A stretch of 64,000 bases of DNA from Kitasatospora aureofaciens (GCA_000720845.1 JODU01000027.1:1-64000); one strand, 5' to 3'; positions 32,673 through 41,757 are shown, counted from the stretch's first letter. A program made the numbers and translations. The notes: generated from the letters alone by a model not told the origin.

Positions 32673-33829
32673 AGCAGGCGGGCTCCTCCCGCGTAGCCGG
32701 ACATCGCGTCGACCGCGTCCAGCCGGACGACCGTTCCGGGGCGGGCGGCGTTGACCATCTGGCCTGAGCCGATGTAGATCCCGACGTGGTAGATCGTGGA
32801 GTCGCGGCCGGGGGCGTAGGCGTAGAAGACGAGATCGCCGGGCTTGAGCGCGCGCGTTCCCGCGCTGGCGGGGATCCGCTGACCGACGCCGGCCTGCGCG
32901 GCCGCGGTGCGCGGCAGGCGGACCCCGGCCTTCGCGTACGCGTAGGTGGTCAGGCCGGAGCAGTCGAAGCCCTTGATGTTCGTTCCGCTTTTGCCGCTGG
33001 GGGAGCAGCAGATGCCGGTGCTGGGCCCGTTCGCGGTGCCGCCGCCCCACGAGTACGGGACACCCCGCTGGGCGAGCGCCGCCTCGATGACGGTCCGGGC
33101 GTTGCCGGTCACGTTGTCCAGGGCCGGGGTTTTGGCGGCGGCGGTGTACTGGTCGATCCAGCCACGGACGTTGGCGACGTACTCGGCGGACCGGTTGTAC
33201 TGGAAGATCGCTGCCCTCAGCTGCGACTCCTTCGCCAGGTCGCGTCCCTTGCCGCACAGGTAGACCGCGGCACCGAGGGCGGCGTCGTCGGCATTGTGAG
33301 GGTCTGCGGTTCCGTCGCCGCCAGCGTCTTTGCCGACACCGTCCCAGGTGGAGGGCAGGAACTGGAAGGGGCCGACCGCACGCTCGCCGCTGGCGGTGCC
33401 GTCCCAGCGGCCACCGTCCGTGTCCGGGAAGAGGGTGGTGTTCCCACCCGCACCGGAGCCGTTGAGGAGAACCCCGTAGATCCTGGGCCGGATGTCGCCA
33501 TTGCCGGCGACACTGCGGCCGATGGCGTGGTTCGACTCGACCTTGGCGATCCCGGCCAGGACCGGCCAGCGCATCCCCCGGCACTTCGGCACATGCTTGC
33601 CGACCTGCCGGACCGCCCTCTGGTAGGCGGCCAGCATCCGCGGCGGAATGTCGGCGACCTTGCCGCCCACAGGGATCCCACCGCCGTCATCCTGGGCTCC
33701 GGTGGCCAGGGCCACATACGCGCCCACCGAGTTGGCGATCGGGGCCACGCAACACACTGCACCGAACAACAGCAGCAGCCCCGCGCACCCCCACCGCGTG
33801 AGACGGCGACCCCGCCGGACAGACCTCAT
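32669..33829 (-). CDS. Bifunctional peptidoglycan hydrolase (lytic transglycosylase plus NlpC/P60)
   Basis: 386 residues. N-terminal signal/anchor (WGCAGLLLLFGAVCCVAP). Lytic transglycosylase domain about 75-240: catalytic Glu in GIAKVESNHAIGR, then GPFQFLPSTWDGVG and ALGAAVYLCG. NlpC/P60 domain about 255-386: catalytic Cys in GFDCSGLTTYAYAKAG, PGDLVFYAY, and the His in YHVGIYIGSG. It should cut glycan strands and stem peptides to let the transfer channel cross the wall, like VirB1/TcpG/Tn916 Orf14 proteins. It overlaps both neighbours by 4 bases. Confidence 0.92.
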   Translation of the reverse strand: MRSVRRGRRLTRWGCAGLLLLFGAVCCVAPIANSVGAYVALATGAQDDGGGIPVGGKVADIPPRMLAAYQRAVRQVGKHVPKCRGMRWPVLAGIAKVESNHAIGRSVAGNGDIRPRIYGVLLNGSGAGGNTTLFPDTDGGRWDGTASGERAVGPFQFLPSTWDGVGKDAGGDGTADPHNADDAALGAAVYLCGKGRDLAKESQLRAAIFQYNRSAEYVANVRGWIDQYTAAAKTPALDNVTGNARTVIEAALAQRGVPYSWGGGTANGPSTGICCSPSGKSGTNIKGFDCSGLTTYAYAKAGVRLPRTAAAQAGVGQRIPASAGTRALKPGDLVFYAYAPGRDSTIYHVGIYIGSGQMVNAARPGTVVRLDAVDAMSGYAGGARLL

Positions 33830-36660
33830 CCTTTCTCACCCTCCTCGCCTGACGGGTCATCCGGCCGGGACCGTTCGCTGCGCAGACGCTCGGCATCGGG
33901 CGCCGTCCTGCGCATCAACTCCCGCATCCGCTCCCGCGCCTCCTCCCGCGCCTGGCTGCGGGCCCTGCCACCGCCAGGCAGGACGGGGCCACCGTGATCG
34001 CGCTGCGGCATCGGCTCACTGCCCGTCCGGCGAGCCGACGGCGCTGCCGGGTGTTCCTCCGCCCTGCTCACGGACCGGAACCCTCCTCGCCGGCCGGGGG
34101 CCGACAGGCCCCGGGAAGCCGGGGAGGGGCCAGGGCCGGTGGGTGGAGCACTGCGTGGCGGGGCTGCTTCCGGGCCGGTCCGGGGCGTGGATGCAGGCGG
34201 CAGGCTGCGGCTGGTGAACGGGGCGGGTCCGCCGCGGTCGTCGGCGTGCTCCTGCAGAACCCGGCCGACGTGGTGTCCGGTGGCGGTCCAGGCCCGGCCG
34301 TCCTCGCGCAGCGTGTTGCCCCACACCTGGACCTGCTGGCGGGCATCGCGCGAGAACTGGGAGCCCTGTGTCCGAGCCCTGCCGACGCTGGCCGGCAGCC
34401 CGATGGTGGCCGCGTAGGCGGTGCGGCCGCCGCGGTGCAGGAGGCGGTAGCCGCGAAAGCGGACCAGCCGGTTGTGCGCACGCGTCGACAGCAGCGTGCG
34501 GTCGCTGTTTTGATCGTGCAGCACCTGCCCGGTCCTGCGGTCGGCGACCTCGCCGTCCTCGTCGCGGTAACGGTCAGGCGGACCACCGGGCCGTGACGGC
34601 CCCGCAACGCCTCCCGGTCTACCGGGCCGTGGCGTCCCGCCCGTGCCCGGGCCGCCCAGCCCGCCTGGAGTGCCGCGGTCGGGCCCACCGGCGTCGGGGT
34701 CGCCGGCTGCGGTGGGCTTGCGCCACTTCGCCAACTGCTCCCACTCCGGACGGCGTCCGATCAGCAGCCCGTACCCGCCCTTGGCACCGAGCCGTGCGCC
34801 TTCTCCGCCGAGGGCGGCGGCCGCGGTCAGCGGGGCGAGTCCGCGTCCGGCCTCGGCCGTCGCGTCGGAGAGGAGCCGGCCGGTGTCCACGGGCATGCCC
34901 GCCCCGTCGACGAGGGAGCCGAGCGCCCCCATCAGCCGCTGCCGGGTGCCGAGCATCCCGAACCGGCCGCCCCCGCCTCCGGTGAGGGCACGCAGCCCGC
35001 CGCCTGCGCTGTATCCGCCCAGGACGGCGGGGGAGTTCATGGCGAGGGTGGCGCCGAGTTCGGAGGTGTCGCCGGGCAGGTGGGTGCCCCCGACCCTGGC
35101 GTAGCGCATCCGCATGGCCATCCGCCGGCCGAAAGAGGCGATGCCCGTCAGCAGCCTGCGGTGCCCGGCCGCACCAGCGACCGCGAGGACATCGATCAGC
35201 AGGATCCGCTCCACCAGCAGGTCGGGCCCTTTGCTGACGGTGGCGTCAACGGCGATCCCGAAGAACGGGATGAACGCGCAGATCCCGACCACGGCCCCGA
35301 CCGCGATCCCCCACAGCGACAGCCACTTCCACACCGACTGACGCGCAGGGCCCGGCAGCATGCCCGCAATGAACGCGACACCGCCTGCGGCGGCGGCCGC
35401 CGCGCACACGCCCTGAGTGCCCAGCAGCACAATCGCGGACGAGAGCAGCATGCCGCAGATGAACAACGCGCCGATCAGGAGCAGGAGCGCGCCGCCGACC
35501 CGCCACCAGGTGGGCTTCTCGGCGTAGGCAGCGCAGGCTTTGCCGACGTCCCCGGCCTTGTTCATGTCCGACAGGAAAGCGGTGAACTCCTGCTCCTCCT
35601 CCGACGGGACGAGCGCTTGATTCAGCAGGTCGGAGCCAGCGCCGAACGACTCAGGGAGGGTGTCGGGGAGGTCTTCAGCGCCGCGGTCGCCTCCCTCCTG
35701 TCCCCGTTCGCAGTACGCCTTGGCGGGGCCTTTGATCAGGTCGCAGTGGTCCTTCCCCTTCTCCGGGCCCCTGGCGCCCTTTCCTGCCCTGTAGCCACCG
35801 GAGATCCACTTGAGGTGGACGGTGTAGGCCTTGCGGTCGGCTTCCTTGGCAGGGTCGAGGATCCGCCCGTACTGCAGCAGCATGTACGGCTTGACGATCA
35901 GTGCGTTGGTGACGGAGTCCTGGATCGGGCGGGCCACCTCCGCCGCCGGGACGGGCCCCTTGCTCTGCTCCTCCATGCACGTGAGTTCCTGACGGCCGGC
36001 CATGCCGTCACAGGGGGACTTGCTGGCGATCTTGCCGCCCCAGTCGTAGGCGTTCACGCTGCGCTGCGCGACCTCGGCACCCACCTGCTGCGCCTGGCCG
36101 AGCGGCCCGTCGGCAGCCAGCAGGTAGTCGGGACGGACGAACGCCGAGGCGGCGAACGCCGCGATCAGCAAGGTCAGGAAGATCTCCCCCAGACCGCGGC
36201 CGACCCGGCCCCGCACCAGCATGAAGCCGGCGAACACGAACGCCCACGCCAGCAGCAGCCCCTTCAGCCCGAGCGCGTCGACGACCACATCGTTGTAGGC
36301 GTCGGCGACTTCCTGCGCCGGCCGGGCGAGGATCTTCAGCAGCGGGAACCGGAAAGCCACCTCGATCGCCCACCCGGCCAGCCCCACCAGCAGCCGGATC
36401 AGCGTGAACAGACCCGACAACGCGAACGCCAGAGCCTGCGTCTTGAAGGCAACGACGGATCCGCCCTCGGCGTTCAGCTCGTAGCCGTTGATCGGCACGC
36501 CCTCGGAGGAGGTGATGTTCAGCGGCGCCAGGAGGTCACCGGTCTCGCCCGTGCTGCCGGCCGCATACACGACCTGGCTGTTGACCATCACGAACACCAC
36601 GGCGAGCAGCACCGTGATGGCGGCGGAGCGGAGCGTGCCGGGACTGGGGGGACGTGCCAT
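33826..36660 (-). CDS. VirB6/TrbL-like polytopic membrane protein
   Basis: 944 residues. A leader-like span (ITVLLAVVFVMVNSQVVYAA), spans near 75-100, 135-185 and four or five more around 385-510 (GALLLLIGALFICGMLLSSA, WLSLWGIAVGAVVGICAFIP). A Gly-rich loop and a long hydrophilic Pro/Arg-rich C-terminus with RLVRFRGYRLLHRGGRTAYA follow. An extracytoplasmic loop (about 200-360) carries several Cys. This matches the large VirB6-type channel proteins of Gram-positive type IV systems. Assignment rests on topology and position just after virB4, not motif identity. Confidence 0.75.
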   Translation of the reverse strand: MARPPSPGTLRSAAITVLLAVVFVMVNSQVVYAAGSTGETGDLLAPLNITSSEGVPINGYELNAEGGSVVAFKTQALAFALSGLFTLIRLLVGLAGWAIEVAFRFPLLKILARPAQEVADAYNDVVVDALGLKGLLLAWAFVFAGFMLVRGRVGRGLGEIFLTLLIAAFAASAFVRPDYLLAADGPLGQAQQVGAEVAQRSVNAYDWGGKIASKSPCDGMAGRQELTCMEEQSKGPVPAAEVARPIQDSVTNALIVKPYMLLQYGRILDPAKEADRKAYTVHLKWISGGYRAGKGARGPEKGKDHCDLIKGPAKAYCERGQEGGDRGAEDLPDTLPESFGAGSDLLNQALVPSEEEQEFTAFLSDMNKAGDVGKACAAYAEKPTWWRVGGALLLLIGALFICGMLLSSAIVLLGTQGVCAAAAAAGGVAFIAGMLPGPARQSVWKWLSLWGIAVGAVVGICAFIPFFGIAVDATVSKGPDLLVERILLIDVLAVAGAAGHRRLLTGIASFGRRMAMRMRYARVGGTHLPGDTSELGATLAMNSPAVLGGYSAGGGLRALTGGGGGRFGMLGTRQRLMGALGSLVDGAGMPVDTGRLLSDATAEAGRGLAPLTAAAALGGEGARLGAKGGYGLLIGRRPEWEQLAKWRKPTAAGDPDAGGPDRGTPGGLGGPGTGGTPRPGRPGGVAGPSRPGGPPDRYRDEDGEVADRRTGQVLHDQNSDRTLLSTRAHNRLVRFRGYRLLHRGGRTAYAATIGLPASVGRARTQGSQFSRDARQQVQVWGNTLREDGRAWTATGHHVGRVLQEHADDRGGPAPFTSRSLPPASTPRTGPEAAPPRSAPPTGPGPSPASRGLSAPGRRGGFRSVSRAEEHPAAPSARRTGSEPMPQRDHGGPVLPGGGRARSQAREEARERMRELMRRTAPDAERLRSERSRPDDPSGEEGEKG

Positions 36661-36662
36661 GG

Positions 36663-39353
36663 TCAGACCTGCCCGCTCTTCACACCGGCAGAGCCGGCCG
36701 ACGGCTCGGGCACATCGGTCGCCGTGGCTGCGGTCGAGGTGCTGCGATGCCCCGGGGTGGTGGTGATGGACGCGGCGATACGGGCGATGCGAGGGATGAC
36801 GGTCTTGACCCGTCCGGTGTTCTGCCGCGGGCAGGTCAGCAGGAACTCGCCTTCGCGGCCGCTGTAACCGACGGGGGACAGTCCGCTGGTCACCAGCCGC
36901 ACCAGTTCCTCGTCGTCGGGGTTGAGGCCGATGAACTCCAGGCCGCGGCGGGCGCGTGCCCGGTCGGCGGTGCGGGCCAGCGCCCGGTAGGCCATCAGAC
37001 CGCGGTCGGGCCCGAGTTCCTCGGCGTCGTGGGATCCGGCGATCAGGCCGGCGCCGTGCTTGCGGCCGTCGTGGAGGATCTCGTGCACGAGGGCGGTTCC
37101 CTCGGCCGACGAGGTGAGCCAGTACAGCTCGTCCAGGACGACGGCGGTGAACCGCTGCGGGTCCTCGAACGCGGTCTGCCGCGCGAGCGCCGCGATCAGA
37201 TACAGCACCGCGCGGCCGATGAGTGCTTCCAGCGGCTGCTGATGCAGGACCTCGGGGTTGTCGAAGGCGGCCTTGGGCGGCAGCTTCAGTCCGGCCGTAG
37301 TGATCACGATCATGTCGGAGGCGCTGGAAGCATCCAGCCTCACCGGCGGCAGCGCGGGATCGAACACCATCCGGGCGAGCGGGTTGGAGGCGACGACCCG
37401 GATGAGGCCGGCGAGGGTGGCGGCCGCGTCCTGCCGCCTGCCCGCCTCGCTCGCGCTCATCTCCTCAAGGACGTCCAGCACGCGCTGCATGGACCGCTGC
37501 TCGCCGGCGGCGGCCCGCTCGACCGCGTGGTGGAGGACCTCGCCGCTGGTGCTCATCGGGCCGATGCCGAGCTGGAGAGTGAGGTAGGACAGGGCGTAGT
37601 GCCGGCCCTCCGGACCGTCGAACATCCGCAGCGGATCGATGGACACCTCAGCCCGTGCGGCGTCGACGATCTGCACCCGGCCCTTCGCGGCGCTGCGGGC
37701 GAACGTGGCCCACTCGCGCACCGGGGTCCGGTCGATGCAGATCGCGCAGCCGCCGCGCGCCCACACGGCCTCCGCGATCAGTTTCTGCAGCACACTCTTG
37801 CCCGCGCCGAGGTCCCCGACGATCCCCATCGATGCCGACGCGTCCTGCTTGGGCGCGTCCGCGACGTTGATCATCACGGGGCGGGTGGTGCCGCCATCCA
37901 GGTCCAGGCCGAGAAACATCCCGTTCGGATCACCGACCTCGCTCGTGGTGAAGGCGCCGGACAGGGCCCAGTCCTCGGAGACCTGGTGCTGGGTGAACTC
38001 CCGCACCACGCCCGGCCTCGCCGTCCCGGGCAGTCCCAGGGTGAACAAGGCTTCCTGCAGTCCGGCAGGGCGCACCGCCCGGTAGTCGGCGCCGCTGAGC
38101 AGCGCGGTCAGCGCCCGGGCGCGTGCGTCGCAGGCGGCGGCACTGGCCCCCCATACCGTCAGCACCGTCACGGACTGCACCTCCACCTCCACGGACGTGC
38201 GGGACAGGCGTGCGTCCAGCTCGCCCAGGTCGCGGGCGGCGTCGGTCAGGGAGGCCGGCATGCCCGTGGGCCGGGCGTCGTACTGGTCGGCCTGGTCGAT
38301 CAGCTCGTTCTTCTTACGCCGCACCTGATCCCGGGCCTTCTCCGCGGGCACCAGCGTCAGATCGACGGCGTAGTCGACCGGGAAGTCGAGCATGTCCAGC
38401 TGCGCGAACAGATCCGCGGCCTGCGCACCGACTGCCGGCGGACACTCCGCCAGGACGAGCTGCGCCTGGTAGCCGACCCCGGCGTCGGACTCGACCTGCA
38501 GCCACCGCCGCCGCAGCGGCGACCCGGCCTGCAACCGCCACCAGGCGGTGCGGCCCGACCGCGTGATCCGGCCCGCGCCCTTCAGCTCGCCGTCCTCGTC
38601 CAGCGCCGGGTCGATGCCCCCCTCATGCAGGCGCGCCTGGCCGAGATCGGCGTAGCTGGGAGAGCGCAGCACCCCGCCCTGGACCTGGCCGCCGTACAGG
38701 GTGCTGGTCTCGGCCTCGGTCAGCAGCGGCTCCGCCAGGCCGCGGTGCAGGGCGTGCTGGACCATCCACACGATCTCCGCCGGACGGGCCGGACGGAACG
38801 CGATCCCCCCGGCGAGTGCGGCCGTCACCCGGGATGCCTGCTCGCGGTACGCGGTCACCTCACGGCGGGCCACGGGTCCGGCCCGCATCCCGAGCACGGG
38901 GGCGACGTCTGCCCACATCGCTCCCAGCGACGCGGCCGCCTGTGCGCCCGATTCGTTCTGCAGGGGCACCGCCAGCCACAACGTGCGGCGGTGCATCTCC
39001 TGGCCGTCCAGCAGGCTCAGGGTCGCCTCGACGTTCTCCACCCACGGATGCGCACCCTCGCCCGGTGCCTGCCCGGCGGGCTCGATGCCCTCGATCATCC
39101 TCAGGGCGATCTCACCGGGATCGACCTGCGCGCACAGCCCGAACAGCCGCGGCGCCCCGGACAGGGACCGCACCAGATGCGTGACCTTCGCGAGCTGCTC
39201 CTCCCGGACTGCGGCGGGCACGTAGGTGCCCTGGACGGTGTCCGTTCGCCGCCCCTGCGCGTCGGGGCCGGGGTGCAGGCGGTAGACGGCCCACACGCTT
39301 CCCTGGGTCGACCAGACCAGGTGGCCTGCGATGTGACGGACGGGGACCCTCAC
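36663..39353 (-). CDS. VirB4/TraC-like conjugation ATPase
   Basis: 896 residues. N-terminal VirB4 region (GHLVWSTQGSVWAVYRLHPG; LFGLCAQVDPG), then the ATPase core with Walker A MGIVGDLGAGKSVLQKLIAE, IDRTPVREWATFARS, Walker B AVVLDELYWL and a final GEFLLTCPRQNTGRVK. VirB4 is the universal motor of type IV secretion systems. It occupies the usual place after the VirB3-like gene and before the VirB6-like gene, overlapping the former by 4 bases. This is the most diagnostic gene of the transfer block. Confidence 0.92.
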   Translation of the reverse strand: MRVPVRHIAGHLVWSTQGSVWAVYRLHPGPDAQGRRTDTVQGTYVPAAVREEQLAKVTHLVRSLSGAPRLFGLCAQVDPGEIALRMIEGIEPAGQAPGEGAHPWVENVEATLSLLDGQEMHRRTLWLAVPLQNESGAQAAASLGAMWADVAPVLGMRAGPVARREVTAYREQASRVTAALAGGIAFRPARPAEIVWMVQHALHRGLAEPLLTEAETSTLYGGQVQGGVLRSPSYADLGQARLHEGGIDPALDEDGELKGAGRITRSGRTAWWRLQAGSPLRRRWLQVESDAGVGYQAQLVLAECPPAVGAQAADLFAQLDMLDFPVDYAVDLTLVPAEKARDQVRRKKNELIDQADQYDARPTGMPASLTDAARDLGELDARLSRTSVEVEVQSVTVLTVWGASAAACDARARALTALLSGADYRAVRPAGLQEALFTLGLPGTARPGVVREFTQHQVSEDWALSGAFTTSEVGDPNGMFLGLDLDGGTTRPVMINVADAPKQDASASMGIVGDLGAGKSVLQKLIAEAVWARGGCAICIDRTPVREWATFARSAAKGRVQIVDAARAEVSIDPLRMFDGPEGRHYALSYLTLQLGIGPMSTSGEVLHHAVERAAAGEQRSMQRVLDVLEEMSASEAGRRQDAAATLAGLIRVVASNPLARMVFDPALPPVRLDASSASDMIVITTAGLKLPPKAAFDNPEVLHQQPLEALIGRAVLYLIAALARQTAFEDPQRFTAVVLDELYWLTSSAEGTALVHEILHDGRKHGAGLIAGSHDAEELGPDRGLMAYRALARTADRARARRGLEFIGLNPDDEELVRLVTSGLSPVGYSGREGEFLLTCPRQNTGRVKTVIPRIARIAASITTTPGHRSTSTAATATDVPEPSAGSAGVKSGQV

Positions 39354-39916
39354 CGCACACCCCCCGTCTCCTGGACACGGGCCAGCAGCTGCTGCACACC
39401 GGACACCGGCGCCACCGACACCGGCCGCGCCTGCTGCCGGGTAGGCGGCACCGGCGACCGGCGGCCCGTCCGGGCCCGGACATCACCCTGCTCTTGGGCG
39501 GCGTGCTGCCGCACCGCCGCAGGAACGGTCGGATCATCTCCTTCGACGGTGAAGCCGCCCAGCAGGGGACGGGTGACTCGGTCGCGGGCGGCCCTCCCGC
39601 CCACCCGGCCGCCCTGCGGCTGCCAGGCCAGCAGCACCCAGCCCAGCGCCGCCTGCAGCGGGGCACGCCCTTTGACCTTGGGCCGGCGTACCGCCCACAC
39701 TGCCAACACCCAGGCGACCACGGGAACCGGGCCCATCCACGACCACCAGCTGATGGTCTTGACCAGGAGGAACCCGCCGCCGACGAGGACGACGATCTGC
39801 GCGGGGGTGTAGGGGCCGAGCGGGATCTTCCAGTCGGCGATCTTCCCCAACACCCACGGATGACGGCGCGCGGTCGTGTAGAAACGCCCGACCCTGCTCG
39901 CGGCGGTCGCGCTCAC
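39350..39916 (-). CDS. VirB3/PrgI-like (SCO6880-type) membrane protein
   Basis: 188 residues. After a basic start (RFYTTARRHPWVLGKIADWK) come two adjacent membrane spans (about 40-90: IVVLVGGGFLLVKTISWWSW, then VPVVAWVLAVWAV) and a hydrophilic tail. The GPYTPAQIVVLVGGG motif is typical of the SCO6880/PrgI family that precedes virB4 in actinobacteria. It probably couples VirB4 to the membrane channel. ATGA overlaps link it to both neighbours. Confidence 0.78.
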   Translation of the reverse strand: MSATAASRVGRFYTTARRHPWVLGKIADWKIPLGPYTPAQIVVLVGGGFLLVKTISWWSWMGPVPVVAWVLAVWAVRRPKVKGRAPLQAALGWVLLAWQPQGGRVGGRAARDRVTRPLLGGFTVEGDDPTVPAAVRQHAAQEQGDVRARTGRRSPVPPTRQQARPVSVAPVSGVQQLLARVQETGGVR

Positions 39917-40254
39917 AGCGCGCCTCCCGCACCCTGGGAGCCCGCGCGCGCGGCCGGATCGGTTCCCTGTACGAGTCCCGGGACGGCGGGGGCGCCGCTG
40001 GCGGGGTTCCTCACCTCGTCGGTGAACATGTCCGCGAGGTCCTCGCGGGAGTCGTACAGGCCCAGCGCGATGATCATCAGCAGAAGGGCGCCGATCCCTG
40101 CCTTCAGGCTGAACCGCTGAACCATGATGACGACGACCAGCACGATCAGTCCAGCCCGCAGGCCCTTGGTCGCCCAGCCCTCGAACATGGAGATCCAGCT
40201 GTCACCGAACTCGTCCATCTTCCCGGCCAGCACCACGTCGCGCACCGAGTTCAC
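39913..40254 (-). CDS. Small membrane subunit of the transfer system
   Basis: 113 residues from GTG at 40254, overlapping the upstream stop (GTGA). An amphipathic N-terminus (DEFGDSWISMFEGWATKGLR) precedes two spans (AGLIVLVVVIMVQRFSLKAG, IGALLLMIIALGLYDSRED). It sits where VirB2-like subunits are found in Gram-positive systems. It could be the channel subunit or an accessory protein; the sequence alone does not decide. Confidence 0.65.
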   Translation of the reverse strand: MNSVRDVVLAGKMDEFGDSWISMFEGWATKGLRAGLIVLVVVIMVQRFSLKAGIGALLLMIIALGLYDSREDLADMFTDEVRNPASGAPAVPGLVQGTDPAARAGSQGAGGAL

Positions 40255-41186
40255 CGCGCACCCCCGCCCTGCACGCTCCCGGACTGCAGCGCGGCGACGT
40301 CCCACCGGCCGGAGCGGGCCGTGAGCGCGAGCTCATAGGCCAGCGGCCACCGCCCGGCACCATCACGCGCCTCGGCCTGCACCCGGACCCGGACCCTCGT
40401 TCCCTCGGCCGGTACCGGCCCGGCGGCCGCGGCTTCCTCGACGGCCGACACCTCGCCGACGGTGACCGTCGAGTAGGGGGCGGGGGAGACGGCCGCGAGC
40501 CTCACCCCTGGCGCCAGGTACCGGACGACCTCTCCGCTACCGGTGAGGTAGGCGCCGAGGAACTCACCCACCGTCGACGACAGGGCACCCTCGGACGGAA
40601 CCCTCACCGTGAACGGCGACTTGGGCACCGTGGCCCGGGCCGGACCCGCCACCACCCCCGGGGCGCCGGTCACCGCGAACGAGGCGGCCCTCCTGTCGGC
40701 GGTGACGGGGACGGTGAAGTAGCGGACCGTGCTGTCGGCGTACTGTGCAGCGACTGTCACGGCCCAGGCGTCCTTGTCGCGCTGCACACTGCGCACCGCG
40801 GTCACCGACTTCAACTTCGGCTGTGCACCGGCTGCCGGGTCCGGCAGGGCGACGTCCGGGGCGAGGGACTGCGCAAGACGCGCCTGCACACTGTCCGCCT
40901 CGTCCGCACGGCTGCGCAGCCACGCGTCGAGGAACACCTGCGCATAGCCCGCCGGGTCGGCCGCGACAGCCGCCGTGCGCACCGGGGCCGGCCGGTTAGG
41001 GACGGCGGCCTCGGCGGTGGCCGGACCGGAGGCCACCGCGACGGCCAGGGCGACGGGCCCGGCGGCGATAGCGGTGAACAGCGCCAGGCGCGACAGGCGC
41101 ACGCGCCGCCGCATCTTCTCCAGCTCGACCCCCGCGGCGATCGCGGGGGCGGCCTCGCTGCGCGAGGGCTTCTTGCCCAGAGGCAT
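40251..41186 (-). CDS. TcpC/VirB8-like conjugal transfer protein
   Basis: 311 residues. Basic cytoplasmic start (EKMRRRVRLSRLALF), one span (FTAIAAGPVALAVAVASG), then two NTF2-like domains (YAQVFLDAWLRSRADEADSV ... FTVPVTADRRAASFAVTG; TVGEFLGAYLTGSGEVVRYL ... LALTARSGRWDVAALQSG), the TcpC architecture. It is the first gene of the 24-kb leftward block. GGGAG lies seven bases before the ATG, and the repeat-rich region 41187-42585 lies just upstream, so its promoter is probably under control of proteins binding there. Confidence 0.85.
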   Translation of the reverse strand: MPLGKKPSRSEAAPAIAAGVELEKMRRRVRLSRLALFTAIAAGPVALAVAVASGPATAEAAVPNRPAPVRTAAVAADPAGYAQVFLDAWLRSRADEADSVQARLAQSLAPDVALPDPAAGAQPKLKSVTAVRSVQRDKDAWAVTVAAQYADSTVRYFTVPVTADRRAASFAVTGAPGVVAGPARATVPKSPFTVRVPSEGALSSTVGEFLGAYLTGSGEVVRYLAPGVRLAAVSPAPYSTVTVGEVSAVEEAAAAGPVPAEGTRVRVRVQAEARDGAGRWPLAYELALTARSGRWDVAALQSGSVQGGGAR

Positions 41187-41247
41187 GGTCAGACTCCCAG
41201 GTCAGGAATGGTTGTTGCTGACCTTGAGGTAATCCGTCAGCCCCGAC

Positions 41248-41275
41248 CCGACCACCGACCACACAACCCCGACCA
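41248..41275. promoter_or_regulatory. Three CCGACCA half-sites close to the transfer operon start
   Basis: CCGACCA occurs at 41248-41254, 41255-41261 and 41269-41275, 60-90 bases upstream of the ATG at 41186 (transcribed leftward). The same heptamer is the unit of the composite repeats listed next. Their place at the probable promoter suggests operator sites for an element-encoded regulator. Confidence 0.5.
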
Positions 41276-41301
41276 CGATCACGAACCGGTCACGAAACTC
41301 G

Positions 41302-41328
41302 TGGTCGGCCCGACCACAGCCCCGACCA
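41302..41328. repeat. Composite palindromic repeat, copy 1
   Basis: Structure TGGTCGG-N-CCGACCA-N5-CCGACCA: 41302-41308, 41310-41316 and 41322-41328. The first two heptamers form a 15-base palindrome and the third is a direct repeat at fixed distance. Three more copies with identical spacing follow in the same intergenic region. Confidence 0.75.
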
Positions 41329-41441
41329 TGGCCCCCACAGGTCCACAGCGGACGGGCCCCCTCACCATCACGAACGGGGCGAGGATGCGCGTGCCGGCAC
41401 GCGGGAGGACGAAGCACGGCCCCGGCTGCGTATGGGCGGAG

Positions 41442-41579
41442 CGACTGTGCAGCCCGAGGCGACTGTGCACACTCGCTCGCGCTCGCCGACTATGCAGGTC
41501 CCCCATGCTCGTTGTGCAGGAGGCTGCACAGTGAGCGCCGGGGCCACTGTGCACCCGCGAGTGTGCACACCGACTGGCA
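41442..41579. repeat. Cluster of CGACTGTGCA-type repeats
   Basis: CGACTGTGCA at 41442-41451 and 41460-41469, CGACTATGCA at 41487-41496, TTGTGCA at 41512-41518, inverted TGCACAGT at 41525-41532, CCACTGTGCA at 41544-41553, AGTGTGCA at 41560-41567 and a degenerate CGACTGGCA at 41571-41579. Eight related units in 138 bases look iteron-like, though spacing is irregular. Confidence 0.55.
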
Positions 41580-41594
41580 CGCGAAGGGGTCTCT

Positions 41595-41621
41595 TGGTCG
41601 GTCCGACCATGGGGCCGACCA
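41595..41621. repeat. Composite palindromic repeat, copy 2
   Basis: TGGTCGG 41595-41601, CCGACCA 41603-41609, CCGACCA 41615-41621: same one-base and five-base gaps as copy 1. Isolated TGGTCGG heptamers also occur at 41659-41665 and 41681-41687. Confidence 0.75.
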
Positions 41622-41705
41622 AGACTGGTCAGCAGGCAGGTCAGTGTTTCGCGGCGGGTGGTCGGAGACGGCGGCCTGCCTGGTCGGGACGCGGGGAAGG
41701 CATCG

Positions 41706-41732
41706 TGCTCGGCCCGACCACGGATCCGACCA
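41706..41732. repeat. Composite palindromic repeat, copy 3
   Basis: TGCTCGG (one mismatch) 41706-41712, CCGACCA 41714-41720, CCGACCA 41726-41732. Spacing is identical to the other copies. Confidence 0.7.
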
Positions 41733-41757
41733 TGGCGGACGTCTCGGTCGGCTTCGT

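Noticed and set aside
31998..33584. Full-length 528-codon reading of the frame containing the gene at 31998
   Set aside because: Its first 300 codons overlap the NlpC/P60 gene in another frame and are low-complexity; the ATG at 32672 is the credible start.
35080..36867. 595-codon plus-strand frame opposite the VirB6-like gene
   Set aside because: Antisense shadow; Gln/Arg/His-rich with no start signal.
36654..39812. 1052-codon plus-strand frame opposite the VirB4-like gene
   Set aside because: Shadow of virB4; low-complexity His/Gly/Arg-rich and without any recognisable domain.
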